This document shows positions 23,828 through 32,353 of a DNA stretch of 64,000 nucleotides, one piece after another. Under the pieces are notes generated by a model. That model saw only the letters and a list, made by a program, of their open reading frames with translations, was not told where the DNA came from and made no database searches. Source of the stretch: Pseudomonas graminis. Its GTDB lineage: Bacteria; Pseudomonadota; Gammaproteobacteria; Pseudomonadales; Pseudomonadaceae. The DNA is taken from NCBI RefSeq assembly GCF_004364335.1, contig NZ_SOCR01000014.1, positions 62,001-126,000 on the forward strand, read 5' to 3'. The stretch's first letter is position 1. The number at the start of each line of letters is the position of its first letter. A program made the position numbers and the translations under genes.

Positions 23828-23849
23828 AACCCTTACGGAACACACCCCT

Positions 23850-24395
23850 GTGACTCTGGAACAGAACTACACCGCCATCCTCGGTCAACTAGGCGAAGAC
23901 GTCTCCCGCGAAGGCCTGCGCGACACCCCGAAACGCGCAGCCAAAGCCATGCAGTACCTTTGCCGCGGCTATGAGCAAACCCTCGAAGAAGTCACCAACG
24001 GTGCGCTGTTCAGCTCCGACAACAGCGAAATGGTGGTGGTCAAGGACATCGAGTTGTACTCGCTGTGCGAACACCATCTGTTGCCCTTCATCGGCAAGGC
24101 CCACGTCGCCTACATCCCGAGCGGCAAAGTGCTGGGCCTGTCGAAGGTCGCGCGCATCGTCGACATGTACGCCCGTCGCCTGCAGATCCAGGAAAACCTC
24201 AGCCGCCAGATTGCCGAAGCCATTCAGCAGGTCACCGGCGCCCTGGGTGTGGCAGTGGTCATCGAAGCCAAGCACATGTGCATGATGATGCGCGGCGTCG
24301 AGAAGCAGAATTCGTCGATGATCACCTCGGTGATGCTGGGTGAATTCCGCGAAAACGCCGCGACCCGCACCGAGTTTCTCAGCCTGATCAAGTGA
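23850..24395 (+). CDS. folE: GTP cyclohydrolase I
   Basis: 181 residues from a GTG at 23850, which gives the N-terminus normal for Pseudomonas FolE (VTLEQNYTAILGQLGEDVSR). Zinc-binding and active-site motif LCEHHLLPFIGKAHVAYIP is intact. It converts GTP to dihydroneopterin triphosphate, the first step of folate synthesis. Its natural upstream sequence is replaced by the prophage 3' end, leaving 22 bp between int stop and folE start. The ribosome-binding site (acggaa) is weak. An in-frame earlier start at 23787 lies inside int and is unlikely. Confidence 0.95.
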   Translation: MTLEQNYTAILGQLGEDVSREGLRDTPKRAAKAMQYLCRGYEQTLEEVTNGALFSSDNSEMVVVKDIELYSLCEHHLLPFIGKAHVAYIPSGKVLGLSKVARIVDMYARRLQIQENLSRQIAEAIQQVTGALGVAVVIEAKHMCMMMRGVEKQNSSMITSVMLGEFRENAATRTEFLSLIK

Positions 24396-24409
24396 TCACG
24401 GCGTCCTGA

Positions 24410-24432
24410 AGCCGCAGCATCAGGCTGCGGCT
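24410..24432. terminator. Perfect hairpin after folE
   Basis: AGCCGCAG and CTGCGGCT form a perfect 8-bp stem with a 7-base loop, 15 bases past folE. There is no T run, so read-through into the glutaredoxin gene is possible. Confidence 0.5.
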
Positions 24433-24467
24433 GTCTGGCGGTTCGTGCCGCCGAGTGAGGTTTTAGC

Positions 24468-24839
24468 GTGTTGATGAAAGCAGTGAGAGTCGGTCTCGGC
24501 CAGCTCGTGATCGCGGGCGATTTCCTGACCCGGCCGAGCAAGAAGAAGCGTTCTCCCGAAGCCCAGGCTGCCGTCGATGCGTCGGCAAAAGCGCTGACGC
24601 TGTATCAGTTCCACGCCTGCCCGTTCTGCGTGAAAACCCGCCGGGCGCTGCGCCGCTTGAACGTGCCCGTGGCGCTGCGTGACGCGAAGAACAACGAGCC
24701 GGATCGTCAGGCACTGCTCAGTGGCGGCGGCCGGATCAAGGTGCCTTGCCTGCGGATCGAGGAAGAAGGCCAGACAGTTTGGATGTATGAATCGAAGGTG
24801 ATCGTTGATTACCTGGAGAAGCGCTTCTCCGGGGTTTGA
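24468..24839 (+). CDS. Glutaredoxin-family protein with CPFC motif
   Basis: 123 residues from GTG 24468 (GTGAGG 8 bases upstream; an ATG at 24474 is an alternative). An N-terminal basic segment is followed by a thioredoxin fold with the redox motif HACPFCVKTRRALRRLNVPV, a cis-Pro loop (IKVPCLRI) and a GST-like end (YESKVIVDYLEKRF). It is likely a thiol reductase. It follows folE in the same direction. Confidence 0.88.
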   Translation: MLMKAVRVGLGQLVIAGDFLTRPSKKKRSPEAQAAVDASAKALTLYQFHACPFCVKTRRALRRLNVPVALRDAKNNEPDRQALLSGGGRIKVPCLRIEEEGQTVWMYESKVIVDYLEKRFSGV

Positions 24840-24850
24840 GGCGTATCTAT

Positions 24851-25365
24851 TGTAGGAGCGCGCTTGCCCGCGAAACCTATCAGCTGCAATATCCACGCGC
24901 CTGACCCACCGCATTCGCCAGCAAGCCGGCTCCTACAGAATACGTGTACGCCGAAGATTTCGGATGTTGTCGAGATCACCTGTAGGAGCGCGCTTGCCCG
25001 CGAAACGTATCAGCTGCGACATCCACGCGCCTGACCCACCGCATTCGCCAGCAAGCCGGCTCCCACAGATCCATGCCTGACGCTGAAATTCAGCCAACAC
25101 AGATCCACTGTAGGAGCGCGCTTGCCCGCGAATGCGATCTGCCTGCGCCGGTGATTTCGCCTGACCCACCGCATTCGCCAGCAAGCCGGCTCCCACAGAT
25201 ATATGCCTGACTCTGAAACTTCAGCCAACACAGATCCACTGTAGGAGCGCGCTTGCCCGCGAATGCGATCTGCCTGAGCCGGTGATTTCGCCTGACCCAC
25301 CGCATTCGCCAGCATGCCGGCTCCCACAGATCCATGCCTGACGCTGAAACTTCAGCCAACGCATA
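24851..25365. repeat. REP array, four units of about 130 bp
   Basis: Units begin at 24851, 24981, 25109 and 25240, each with tgtaggagcgcgcttgcccg followed by cgaa, and each ends with the partner element cgccagcaagccggctcc in inverted sense. From the second unit on, the linker atgcctgacnctgaaa..ttcagccaacacagatcca is also repeated. These are Pseudomonas REP doublets (BIME-like). The long minus-strand frames across them are by-products of the repeats. The whole gap between glutaredoxin and LprI-like genes (24840-25375) is explained by it. Confidence 0.92.
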
Positions 25366-25375
25366 GGGGTTGCCG

Positions 25376-25762
25376 TTACTTCGGGCAACCTTCCTGGCGA
25401 CAGGCCGTGTACGCCTTCAATTGCTCAACCCGCACTTTGGTCTGCGCTGACAGGCATTGCGCCTGAACAAGCGGCCACATGCTTCCGCCCTCCTCCCGCT
25501 TGCCAGCCTGATACTGGCAATCGGCGTCACGAAACGCGATCCACTTCTTCTGCGCATCCTGCAGCGCCTTTTTGCGCGCCGGCGTCTTCAGGTAGACCAT
25601 CTGCGCGTTGTATTGGGTGTTCAATTCGGCGTCCAGCGCCTTGTACTCCTGACTGGCGCACTGATTCATCGACGCCTGATTGGCGTCGCAGTCCTGCGCC
25701 TGGGCCGAGCAGCCGATGCCCAGCGCCATCAGCATGCCGACCGCGATCATCCTGTACTGCAT
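25376..25762 (-). CDS. LprI-like/DUF1311 secreted protein
   Basis: 128 residues with a signal peptide (MLMALGIGCSAQAQ). The mature part has the DUF1311 pattern: CASQEYKALDAELNTQYNAQ, then LKTPARKKALQDAQKKWIAF, RDADCQYQ and paired cysteines. LprI of this family inhibits lysozyme. Here a periplasmic role is likely but the target is unknown. It starts 34 bases downstream of the GST gene and may share its transcript. Confidence 0.82.
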   Translation of the reverse strand: MQYRMIAVGMLMALGIGCSAQAQDCDANQASMNQCASQEYKALDAELNTQYNAQMVYLKTPARKKALQDAQKKWIAFRDADCQYQAGKREEGGSMWPLVQAQCLSAQTKVRVEQLKAYTACRQEGCPK

Positions 25763-25795
25763 GTCTCATCTCCTTTTAGTGAACAACGCCAATCG

Positions 25796-26398
25796 TCAAT
25801 CCAACATGCCGACGTAACCCGGTTGCTGCTTGACCCGTGCGAGCCAGGCTTGAATCGCCGGGAACTGCGCCAGGTCGAAGCCACCCTGATCGGCCACGTG
25901 GGTGTAAGCGTAAAGCGCGATGTCGGCGATGGAGAAACTGTCGCCCACCAGAAACGGCGTGCGCAGCAACTGTTGCTCCATGACTTTCAGCGCCTTGTTA
26001 CCGCGACGGTGCAACGAGTGGTATTCCTCCATCCGATCCTCTGGCATCCCCAGATAAAACTGAATGAAGCGCGCCACCGCCAGGGTCGGCTCATGACTGT
26101 ACTGCTCGAAGAACTGCCACTGCAGCATTTGCGTGCGCAGGCGCGGGTCGGTCAGCAGGTAAGGCGTGCCTTCGGCGAGGAAGTTGAGAATCGCGTTGGA
26201 CTCCCACAGGCAGGTGCCGTCTTCGAGTTCAAGCACCGGAACCTTGCCGTTCGGGTTCTTCGCCAGAAACGCCTCGGTTTCGGTCTCGCCCTTGAGGATG
26301 TCCACCGGCACCCACTCGTATTCCGCGCCGAGCAGGTTAAGCATCAGCTTGATCTTGTAGCAGTTGCCCGAGTTGTAATCGCCGTAAACCTTGTACAT
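25796..26398 (-). CDS. Glutathione S-transferase family protein
   Basis: 200 residues. The N-terminal thioredoxin-like domain (MYKVYGDYNSGNCYKIKLML, NPNGKVPVLELEDGTCLWES with cis-Pro and the GSH-binding ES) is followed by a helical domain with SIADIALYAYTHVADQGGFD. This is a complete bacterial GST of standard size. Substrate unknown. Confidence 0.92.
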   Translation of the reverse strand: MYKVYGDYNSGNCYKIKLMLNLLGAEYEWVPVDILKGETETEAFLAKNPNGKVPVLELEDGTCLWESNAILNFLAEGTPYLLTDPRLRTQMLQWQFFEQYSHEPTLAVARFIQFYLGMPEDRMEEYHSLHRRGNKALKVMEQQLLRTPFLVGDSFSIADIALYAYTHVADQGGFDLAQFPAIQAWLARVKQQPGYVGMLD

Positions 26399-26458
26399 CA
26401 GCCCTCTCCCTTCAATCGTGTGCCGTCAATCGTGCCGGTCATGCGTGTGCGTAATGTA

Positions 26459-27625
26459 TCAGGCCACCTGTGAAAGCTGTGTTTGCCGAATGACGGTAGC
26501 CAGTCGCTTCAAACCTTCGTCCAGGCGCTCGGGGTCGATGTGGCTGAAATTGAGCCGCAGGTAACCCGGGTTGGCGTCCGGATCGGCAAAGAACGGCTCG
26601 CCCGGCATGAACGCCACGTTCTGCGCCAGCGCGCGGTCGAGCAACGTGCGGGTGTCGAGCTTGTGCTTGAGGGTCAGCCAGAAAAACAGACCGCCCTGGG
26701 GGTTGTTCCACTCGGCCAAGTCCGTGAAGTGCCGCTGCAACGCGGCTTCGAACGCGTCGCGGCGGGTGCGATAGAAGCTGCGCAACTCCAGCAGATGCTG
26801 CTCATAGTGCTCGCTGCCGATCCACTGCAAGGCCTGCCATTGGCCGACTCGATTGGTGTGCAGATCCGCCGACTGCTTGAGCTTGAGCAAATGCGGGAAC
26901 AGGTCGGGGGTGGCGATCAGGTAGCCCACGCGCAAGCCCGGCATCAGGGTTTTCGACACGGTGCCGGTGTAGATCCAGCTGGCTTTTTTCAAGCGGCTGA
27001 CGATGGGCCGCGCGCTGCCGCCATCGAAGGTCAGCTCGCGGTACGGCTCGTCTTCGATCAGGGTGACGCCAAATTCATCGAGCAATGCCGCCACCGCATC
27101 CCGCGCGGTTTCGCTGTAACGCACGGCCGACGGATTCTGGAACGTCGGAATCAGATACGCGAACGACGGCGAGTGCTGCTCCAGTCGCTGACGCAGCGCG
27201 TCAAGGTCCGGGCCTTCGGCGAGCAGCGGCACGGTGAGGCAATCGGCGCCAAACAGCTGGAAGATCTGCAGCGCGGCCAGATAGGTCGGCGCTTCGAGCA
27301 GGATCTCGGTGCCCTTGTCGATGTACAGCTTGGCGGCCAGATCCAGCGTCTGCTGGGAACCGCTGACAATCATCACCTGACTCGCGTCGCAGTCGATGCC
27401 CAACGCCCGCGCCTGGGCGGCCAGGGCCTCACGCAACTGCGGCTCGCCTTCGCTCATGCCGTACTGGCCGATGCTGCGCGGCATGTCAGACCATTCACTC
27501 TTCGGCAACATGGCTTCCGCCGGCAACCCGCCCGCGAAGGACATCATTTCCGGGCGCTGAGCGGCGGCGAGGATTTCGCGAATCAGTGAACTCTTCAAAC
27601 GGGTAACGCGTTCGGAAAATGGCAT
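26459..27625 (-). CDS. PLP-dependent aminotransferase, class I/II (LysN/2-aminoadipate type)
   Basis: 388 residues from ATG 27625. The PLP lysine lies in GTVSKTLMPGLRVGY. Other family marks are MMSFAGGLPAEAMLPKSEW, YGMSEGEPQLREALAA, VSGSQQTLDL and TLIEDEPYRELTF. These match fold-type I aminotransferases close to 2-aminoadipate transaminase and MocR C-terminal domains, but no DNA-binding domain is fused. It is transcribed divergently from a MarR gene, with paired operators in the gap, so MarR control is likely. Confidence 0.92.
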   Translation of the reverse strand: MPFSERVTRLKSSLIREILAAAQRPEMMSFAGGLPAEAMLPKSEWSDMPRSIGQYGMSEGEPQLREALAAQARALGIDCDASQVMIVSGSQQTLDLAAKLYIDKGTEILLEAPTYLAALQIFQLFGADCLTVPLLAEGPDLDALRQRLEQHSPSFAYLIPTFQNPSAVRYSETARDAVAALLDEFGVTLIEDEPYRELTFDGGSARPIVSRLKKASWIYTGTVSKTLMPGLRVGYLIATPDLFPHLLKLKQSADLHTNRVGQWQALQWIGSEHYEQHLLELRSFYRTRRDAFEAALQRHFTDLAEWNNPQGGLFFWLTLKHKLDTRTLLDRALAQNVAFMPGEPFFADPDANPGYLRLNFSHIDPERLDEGLKRLATVIRQTQLSQVA

Positions 27626-27659
27626 CGGATCACCGCTGGCGGAAAGAAAGGGGAATACG

Positions 27660-27714
27660 TCAAACTGCTTGACCGAAATTACGATGCCGCGCACGGATAC
27701 GTCAATATGCTTGA
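27660..27714. promoter_or_regulatory. Paired TCAA-N5-TTGA operators in the aminotransferase/marR gap
   Basis: TCAAACTGCTTGA (27660-27672) and TCAATATGCTTGA (27702-27714) are near-identical palindromes 42 bp apart, four helical turns. The second covers the marR start codon. TCAA-N5-TTGA-type palindromes are common for MarR-family proteins, so these are probably the sites of the adjacent regulator. Confidence 0.65.
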
Positions 27715-28150
27715 CCTTAAAAATTCATCGACCCAGCAGGTTGCCATGGAGGCGTTTTTCTTCGGCTACCAGGCGTTCACCGCCAAGGCCGATGAAATGC
27801 TCGACCGCCGTGGCCTGAGTCGGGTGCACCAGCGCATTGTGTTTTTTATCGCCCGCTATCCGGGTCTGAGCGTGAAGGAACTGCTCGGCAAGCTGGGGGT
27901 GAGCAAGCAGGCGCTGAACACGCCGCTGCGCCAGTTGATCGAAATGGAGCTGGTGCTCAGCGTCGCGCCCGAGGACGACAAACGGAAGCGCCTGCTGGAG
28001 CTGACCGCCGAGGGACGCAAATTTGAAGAGTCGCTGCGTCGCGAGCAGGTCAAGCTGTTGCAGCGGGTGTTCGCCGAAGCCGGGCGCGAAGCGGTGGATG
28101 GCTGGATGGCGGTGAATCAGGCGCTGGGCAACACGATGACCCGCGACTGA
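27707..28150 (+). CDS. MarR-family transcriptional regulator
   Basis: 147 residues with a winged helix: LSRVHQRIVFFIARYPGLSV, KELLGKLGVSKQALNTPLRQ, and wing LSVAPEDDKRKRLLELTAEG. The DxR(K)-type wing motif is present. Its start codon lies within one of two palindromic sites, which suggests autorepression and control of the divergent aminotransferase. The ATG at 27707 has only a weak Shine-Dalgarno. Confidence 0.9.
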   Translation: MLDLKNSSTQQVAMEAFFFGYQAFTAKADEMLDRRGLSRVHQRIVFFIARYPGLSVKELLGKLGVSKQALNTPLRQLIEMELVLSVAPEDDKRKRLLELTAEGRKFEESLRREQVKLLQRVFAEAGREAVDGWMAVNQALGNTMTRD

Positions 28151-28278
28151 CCCGCCGGGTTGCAGGCTGCGCCCGAAACTGTGCCGACCATTGCGCCGAT
28201 GGCTGTATTGCAACGGGGCATGACCACTGCGTATAGGCTGGCAGCTCTGTTCAACCGCTGCGCCAAGGATAGACCCGC

Positions 28279-29466
28279 ATGACTGACGTGCCCCTCGCGC
28301 CATTGCGACCGCTGACCGACTCTTCGCCCTCCGCCATCGTCGCCGGATTCATCGCCATGATGACCGGCGTCACCAGTTCGCTGGTGCTGATGTTTCAGGC
28401 CGGTCAGGCCGCCGGGCTGACCTCGGCGCAGATTTCCTCGTGGATCTGGGCGCTGTTCATGGGCATGGCGGTGTGCAGCATCGGCCTGTCGCTGCGCTAT
28501 CGCTCGCCCATTACCGTGGCGTGGTCGACGCCGGGCGCGGCGTTGCTGATCACCAGCCTGGGCGGCGTTGCCTATCCCGAAGCGATCGGCGCGTTCATCA
28601 CCTGCGCGGTATTGGTGATCATCTGCGGCGTCACCGGCAGCTTCGAACGGCTGGTCAAGCGCTTGCCCACGTCACTGGCGGCCGCGCTGCTGGCGGGCAT
28701 TCTGTTCAAGATCGGCAGCGAAATCTTCGTCGCCGCGCAACACCGCACCGGCCTGGTGCTGGGCATGTTCTTCACCTACCTGATAGTCAAACGCTATTCA
28801 CCGCGCTACGCCGTGCTGGTCACCCTGCTGGTCGGTGTCGCGCTGTCGGGCATGCTCGGCCTGCTGAACTTCAGCGGCTTCGCCCTGGAAGTGGCGATGC
28901 CGGTGTGGACCACGCCATCCTTCTCCATTGCCGCGACCATCAGCATCGGCATTCCGCTGTTCGTTGTCGCCATGACTTCGCAGAACATGCCGGGCGTCGC
29001 AGTGCTGCGTGCAGACGGTTATCAGGTGCCCGCCTCGCCCCTGATCACGGCCACCGGCCTCATCTCGCTGATCACCGCGCCGTTTGGCGCCCACGGCATC
29101 AACCTCGCGGCCATCAGTGCCGCCATCTGCACCGGCCCTCACGCTCATGAAGACCGCGACAAGCGCTACACGGCGGCGATCTGGTGCGGGATTTTCTACG
29201 CCATCGCGGGGGTGTTCGGCGCGACGCTGGCGGCATTGTTCGCGGCGTTTCCAAGGGAACTGGTGCTGTCGATCGCTGCCCTGGCGCTGTTCGGCTCGAT
29301 CATCAACGGCCTGACCGTGGCAATGAACGAACCCAAGGAACGCGAAGCCGCGCTGATCACCTTCATGGTCACCGCATCGGGGCTGACGCTGTTATCCATC
29401 GGTTCGGCGTTCTGGGGGATTGTTGCGGGAGTGTTGACGCTGCTGATCCTCAACTATCGCAAATGA
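28279..29466 (+). CDS. benE: Benzoate/H+ symporter BenE family transporter
   Basis: 395 residues, about 11 to 12 hydrophobic helices. BenE family features include IVAGFIAMMTGVTSSLVLMF, the conserved SPITVAWSTPGAALL and SQNMPGVAVLRADGY, and APFGAHGINLAAISAAICTG. It should import benzoate or a similar aromatic acid with protons. No ben catabolic genes lie next to it. An 86-bp-period REP array follows. Confidence 0.92.
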   Translation: MTDVPLAPLRPLTDSSPSAIVAGFIAMMTGVTSSLVLMFQAGQAAGLTSAQISSWIWALFMGMAVCSIGLSLRYRSPITVAWSTPGAALLITSLGGVAYPEAIGAFITCAVLVIICGVTGSFERLVKRLPTSLAAALLAGILFKIGSEIFVAAQHRTGLVLGMFFTYLIVKRYSPRYAVLVTLLVGVALSGMLGLLNFSGFALEVAMPVWTTPSFSIAATISIGIPLFVVAMTSQNMPGVAVLRADGYQVPASPLITATGLISLITAPFGAHGINLAAISAAICTGPHAHEDRDKRYTAAIWCGIFYAIAGVFGATLAALFAAFPRELVLSIAALALFGSIINGLTVAMNEPKEREAALITFMVTASGLTLLSIGSAFWGIVAGVLTLLILNYRK

Positions 29467-29489
29467 CCGCTCGCGGCATGCCACTCTTC

Positions 29490-30182
29490 TGTAGGAGCGC
29501 GCTTGCCCGCGAATGCGATCTGCCTGCTGCATCGATGTCGACTGACTCACCGCAATCGCGGGCACGCCACTCTCCTGTAGGAGCGCGCTTGCCCGCGAAA
29601 GCGATCTGCCTGCTGCATAAATGTCGCCTGACTCACCGCAATCGCGGGCAAGCCACTCTTCTGTAGGAGCGCGCTTGCCCGCGAAAGCGATCTGCCTGCT
29701 GCATTAATGTCGGCTGACTCACCACAATCGCAGGCATGCCACTCTTCTGTAGGAGCGCGCTTCCCCGCGAAAGCGATCTGCCTGCTGCACCGATGTCGGC
29801 TGACTCACCGCAATCGCGGGCATGCCACTCTCCTGTAGGAGCGCGCTTGCCCGCGAAAGCGATCTACCTGCTGCATAAATGTCGCCTGACTCACCGCAAT
29901 CGCGGGCATGCCACGCTCCTGTAGGAGCGCGCTTGCCCGCGAACGCGATCTGCCTGCTGCATCAATGTCGGCTGACTCACCGCAATCGCAGGCAAGCCAC
30001 TCTTCTGTAGGAGCGCGCTTGCCCGCGATTGCAATCTACCCGCTGCATCGATGTCAGCTGACTCACCGCAATCGCCGGCAAGCCACTCTTCTGTAGGAGC
30101 GCGCTTGCCCGCGAATGCGATCTGCCTGCTGCATTAATGTCGGCTGACTCACCGACAATCGCGGGCAAGCGCGCTCCTACAA
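29490..30182. repeat. REP tandem array, eight units at exact 86-bp period
   Basis: Units begin at 29490, 29576, 29662, 29748, 29834, 29920, 30006 and 30092, always 86 bp apart. Each has tgtaggagcgcgcttgcccg, then a (a/t)gcgatctgcctgctgca spacer, tgtcg.ctgactcaccgcaatcgc, and a partial inverted REP. The last unit ends in an intact inverted copy (gggcaagcgcgctcctaca, about 30163-30181). The array fills the space between two convergent genes (29467-30217). The small frames in it are repeat artefacts. Confidence 0.95.
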
Positions 30183-30217
30183 GTTTGCGTCGCATCATGT
30201 GTCTACCACGCCTGAAG

Positions 30218-32185
30218 TTACAGCCTGAAATGCCCCACCATGCCTTTCAATTCCAACCCCAGCGACGCCAGCTCGATGCTTGAAGCCGCATTGCCCTGCA
30301 TCGCCAGCGCGGATTGATCGGCACTGGCGCGAATGCTGGTGACGCTGCGGTTGATCTCTTCCGCCACCGAACTCTGCTCTTCCGCCGCAGCGGCAATCTG
30401 CTGGTTCATCTGCTGAATCATCGACACGGCCGCAGCAATGCTGCCCAGCGCGCTTTCGGTTTGCAGCGCATCGCTTACCGCGAGTTTGACCAGCTCGCCG
30501 CTGCTCAGAATCTGCGCCACTGACGCTTGGGCGCCGCTTTGCAACCGGGTAACCAGCCGCTCGATTTCTTCCGTGGACTGCTGCGTGCGTTTGGCCAGCG
30601 CGCGGACTTCATCGGCCACCACCGCAAAGCCTCTGCCCTGCTCCCCCGCCCGCGCCGCTTCGATGGCGGCGTTCAGTGCCAGTAGGTTGGTCTGCTCGGC
30701 GACGCTTTTGATCACACCGAGCACTGTGCCGATGTTCTGGATTTCCGCGCTGAGGTTCTCGATCGAATCGCTGGCGGAACGGGACGACGAGGCCAGCTGT
30801 TCGATCCGCTGCATGCTCTGGCGCACCACGGCCTGGCCCGAGTCGACCTTGTTATCGGCCGTCTGCGCCGCAATCGCCGCTTCTTCAGCGTTGCGTGCGA
30901 CGTCGTGAACGGTCGCGGTCATCTGATTCATCGCCGTCGCCACCTGCTCGGTTTCTTCCTTCTGGCTGCTGACTTCCAGATTGGTCTGCTCGGTCACGGC
31001 CGACAGGGAATGGGCGGACGTCGCCAACTGCTCGATCCCCGCCTGCAGCCCGCTGACGATGGTGCTCAAGCCCGCGCCCATCTGCTGCATCGCTTGCATC
31101 AACTGGCCGATTTCGTCCTTGCGCGTGACACTGACGTGCCGGCTCAGGTCGCCGGCCGCAATCCGCTGGGCCGTGGCAATCACGCTGCGCAACGGCGCGA
31201 CGATCAGGCGCGTCATCACCAGCGCCGCGATCAGCCCGACCACCAGCGCCAGCACGGAGGAGCCGATGATCATCATCGAGTTGGCTTGCAACTCGCTCTG
31301 CATCGACTGGCCTTCGGCGTCATAGGCCTGATTGACCTGCTGCACGACGACTTTGGCGTTGCTCGCCAGTTGTTGCGAGACCTTCGCTTCCGACTCCAGC
31401 AGCCCGGTGTATTCGTTGAGTTTGTCGCTGAAGTTGCTGATGTGCCCGCCCACCTCGGTCAACACCGTGAGGTAACCGGCGTCCTTGATCACGCCCTTGA
31501 GCTGCTCAGCCAGTTCCTGCGCCTGAACCGCCTGCTCGATCTTGCCGGTCTTGACCTCCTCGCCAGAGCCCGTCTTGCGGCTCTTGTCGAGGCGCACCCG
31601 GGCCTCGTCCATGGCCTGCATCATCAGTTTCGACACCTGGCTGACCTGACCGGCCTGCTCGATGAACTCCGCGCCCTGCTGGCCTTGGGAATCTTTCAGC
31701 GTGTAGGCGCCGTCATCGGCCAGCCCCGCCTGCAACACGTCGAGGTTATTGGCGACGCTGGACACCGACCAACTGGCCATTTCCAGCGCCAGGTCCTTGC
31801 TCTGGCTGATGCTGACGAACTCGTCGAACGACGCACGATAGGCTGCCAGTGCCTGCTGCACCTGACCCATCACCTGCTCGTTGATCGGCGCGTCGGCTTT
31901 GAGCTGCTGCGCCTGAGCGTTCAGGCCATCGAGCCCGGCGTGCACCTGATCAACCACCTTCGGATCGCCGTGCAGGGCGTAGTCCTGCTCCAGCATCCGC
32001 ACGCGGGCCACTTCACTATTGAGTGCGGTCATCACCTTCAGACTGTCGAAATGCGCGCTGATGGAACGCAGCGACCAGACCCCGATGGCCGCGACCAGCG
32101 CGGTCAATAGCAGCACCAGAACGAAACCGATGCCCAGCTTCTGGGCCATCCCCAGATTGGCGAAACGCGTCTTCACGGCCGACAT
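30218..32185 (-). CDS. Methyl-accepting chemotaxis protein with HBM-type sensor
   Basis: 655 residues from ATG 32185. A membrane helix (about 13 to 32) is followed by a 250-residue all-helical periplasmic domain with the length and pattern of the helical bimodular (HBM) domain seen in P. putida McpS. A second membrane helix lies near 290 to 310 (MMIIGSSVLALVVGLIAALV), then HAMP, then the signalling tip EQTNLLALNAAIEAARAGEQ. HBM receptors often sense organic acids; the ligand here is not known. Confidence 0.92.
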   Translation of the reverse strand: MSAVKTRFANLGMAQKLGIGFVLVLLLTALVAAIGVWSLRSISAHFDSLKVMTALNSEVARVRMLEQDYALHGDPKVVDQVHAGLDGLNAQAQQLKADAPINEQVMGQVQQALAAYRASFDEFVSISQSKDLALEMASWSVSSVANNLDVLQAGLADDGAYTLKDSQGQQGAEFIEQAGQVSQVSKLMMQAMDEARVRLDKSRKTGSGEEVKTGKIEQAVQAQELAEQLKGVIKDAGYLTVLTEVGGHISNFSDKLNEYTGLLESEAKVSQQLASNAKVVVQQVNQAYDAEGQSMQSELQANSMMIIGSSVLALVVGLIAALVMTRLIVAPLRSVIATAQRIAAGDLSRHVSVTRKDEIGQLMQAMQQMGAGLSTIVSGLQAGIEQLATSAHSLSAVTEQTNLEVSSQKEETEQVATAMNQMTATVHDVARNAEEAAIAAQTADNKVDSGQAVVRQSMQRIEQLASSSRSASDSIENLSAEIQNIGTVLGVIKSVAEQTNLLALNAAIEAARAGEQGRGFAVVADEVRALAKRTQQSTEEIERLVTRLQSGAQASVAQILSSGELVKLAVSDALQTESALGSIAAAVSMIQQMNQQIAAAAEEQSSVAEEINRSVTSIRASADQSALAMQGNAASSIELASLGLELKGMVGHFRL

Positions 32186-32353
32186 AATCAGTTTCCGCTC
32201 CACAGCTTGAGGGCGCACATGGCAAGGCCATCCGCGCACGGCAAATCAATATCCGTGAAGATTCGCAATGCCCAAGGGGCAAAACAAGGTGTTGACGTCG
32301 GAATGATGGCAAATAGCTAGATCGAAGTCGCTTCCAGAACGGTCATCGTCGTA

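Larger units (their letters stand above)
1..23840. mobile_element. Lambdoid HK97-like siphophage prophage (left end outside window)
   Basis: A continuous block of phage genes runs from the tape measure start at the left edge to the integrase at 23827. Gene order follows lambda and HK97: integrase/excisionase, CI/Cro switch, replication genes, Q, lysis, HNH, terminase, portal, protease, capsid, connectors and tail. Most genes lie on the minus strand with start/stop overlaps. No transposase or obvious decay is seen, and all recognisable morphogenesis genes are full length, so it may be functional. The right boundary is placed between the integrase stop and folE; the core att sequence cannot be defined because the left end is missing. 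Confidence 0.95.

Noticed and set aside
23787..23849. Longer folE start inside the integrase gene
   Set aside because: The additional residues do not belong to FolE and come from the integrase coding sequence.
24933..25359. Three overlapping minus-strand ORFs of 87-105 codons with repeated WEPACWRMRWVRR-like peptides
   Set aside because: They are translations of the REP units, share the repeat period and lack ribosome-binding sites.
29490..30198. Possible CRISPR array because of regular spacing
   Set aside because: The repeating unit is the entire 86 bp, the spacers are as conserved as the repeats, the core is a Pseudomonas REP, and no cas genes are near.
30905..32110. 401-codon plus-strand ORF opposite the chemoreceptor
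   Set aside because: Antisense shadow, His/Arg/Leu-rich as expected from the complement of a GC-rich gene.
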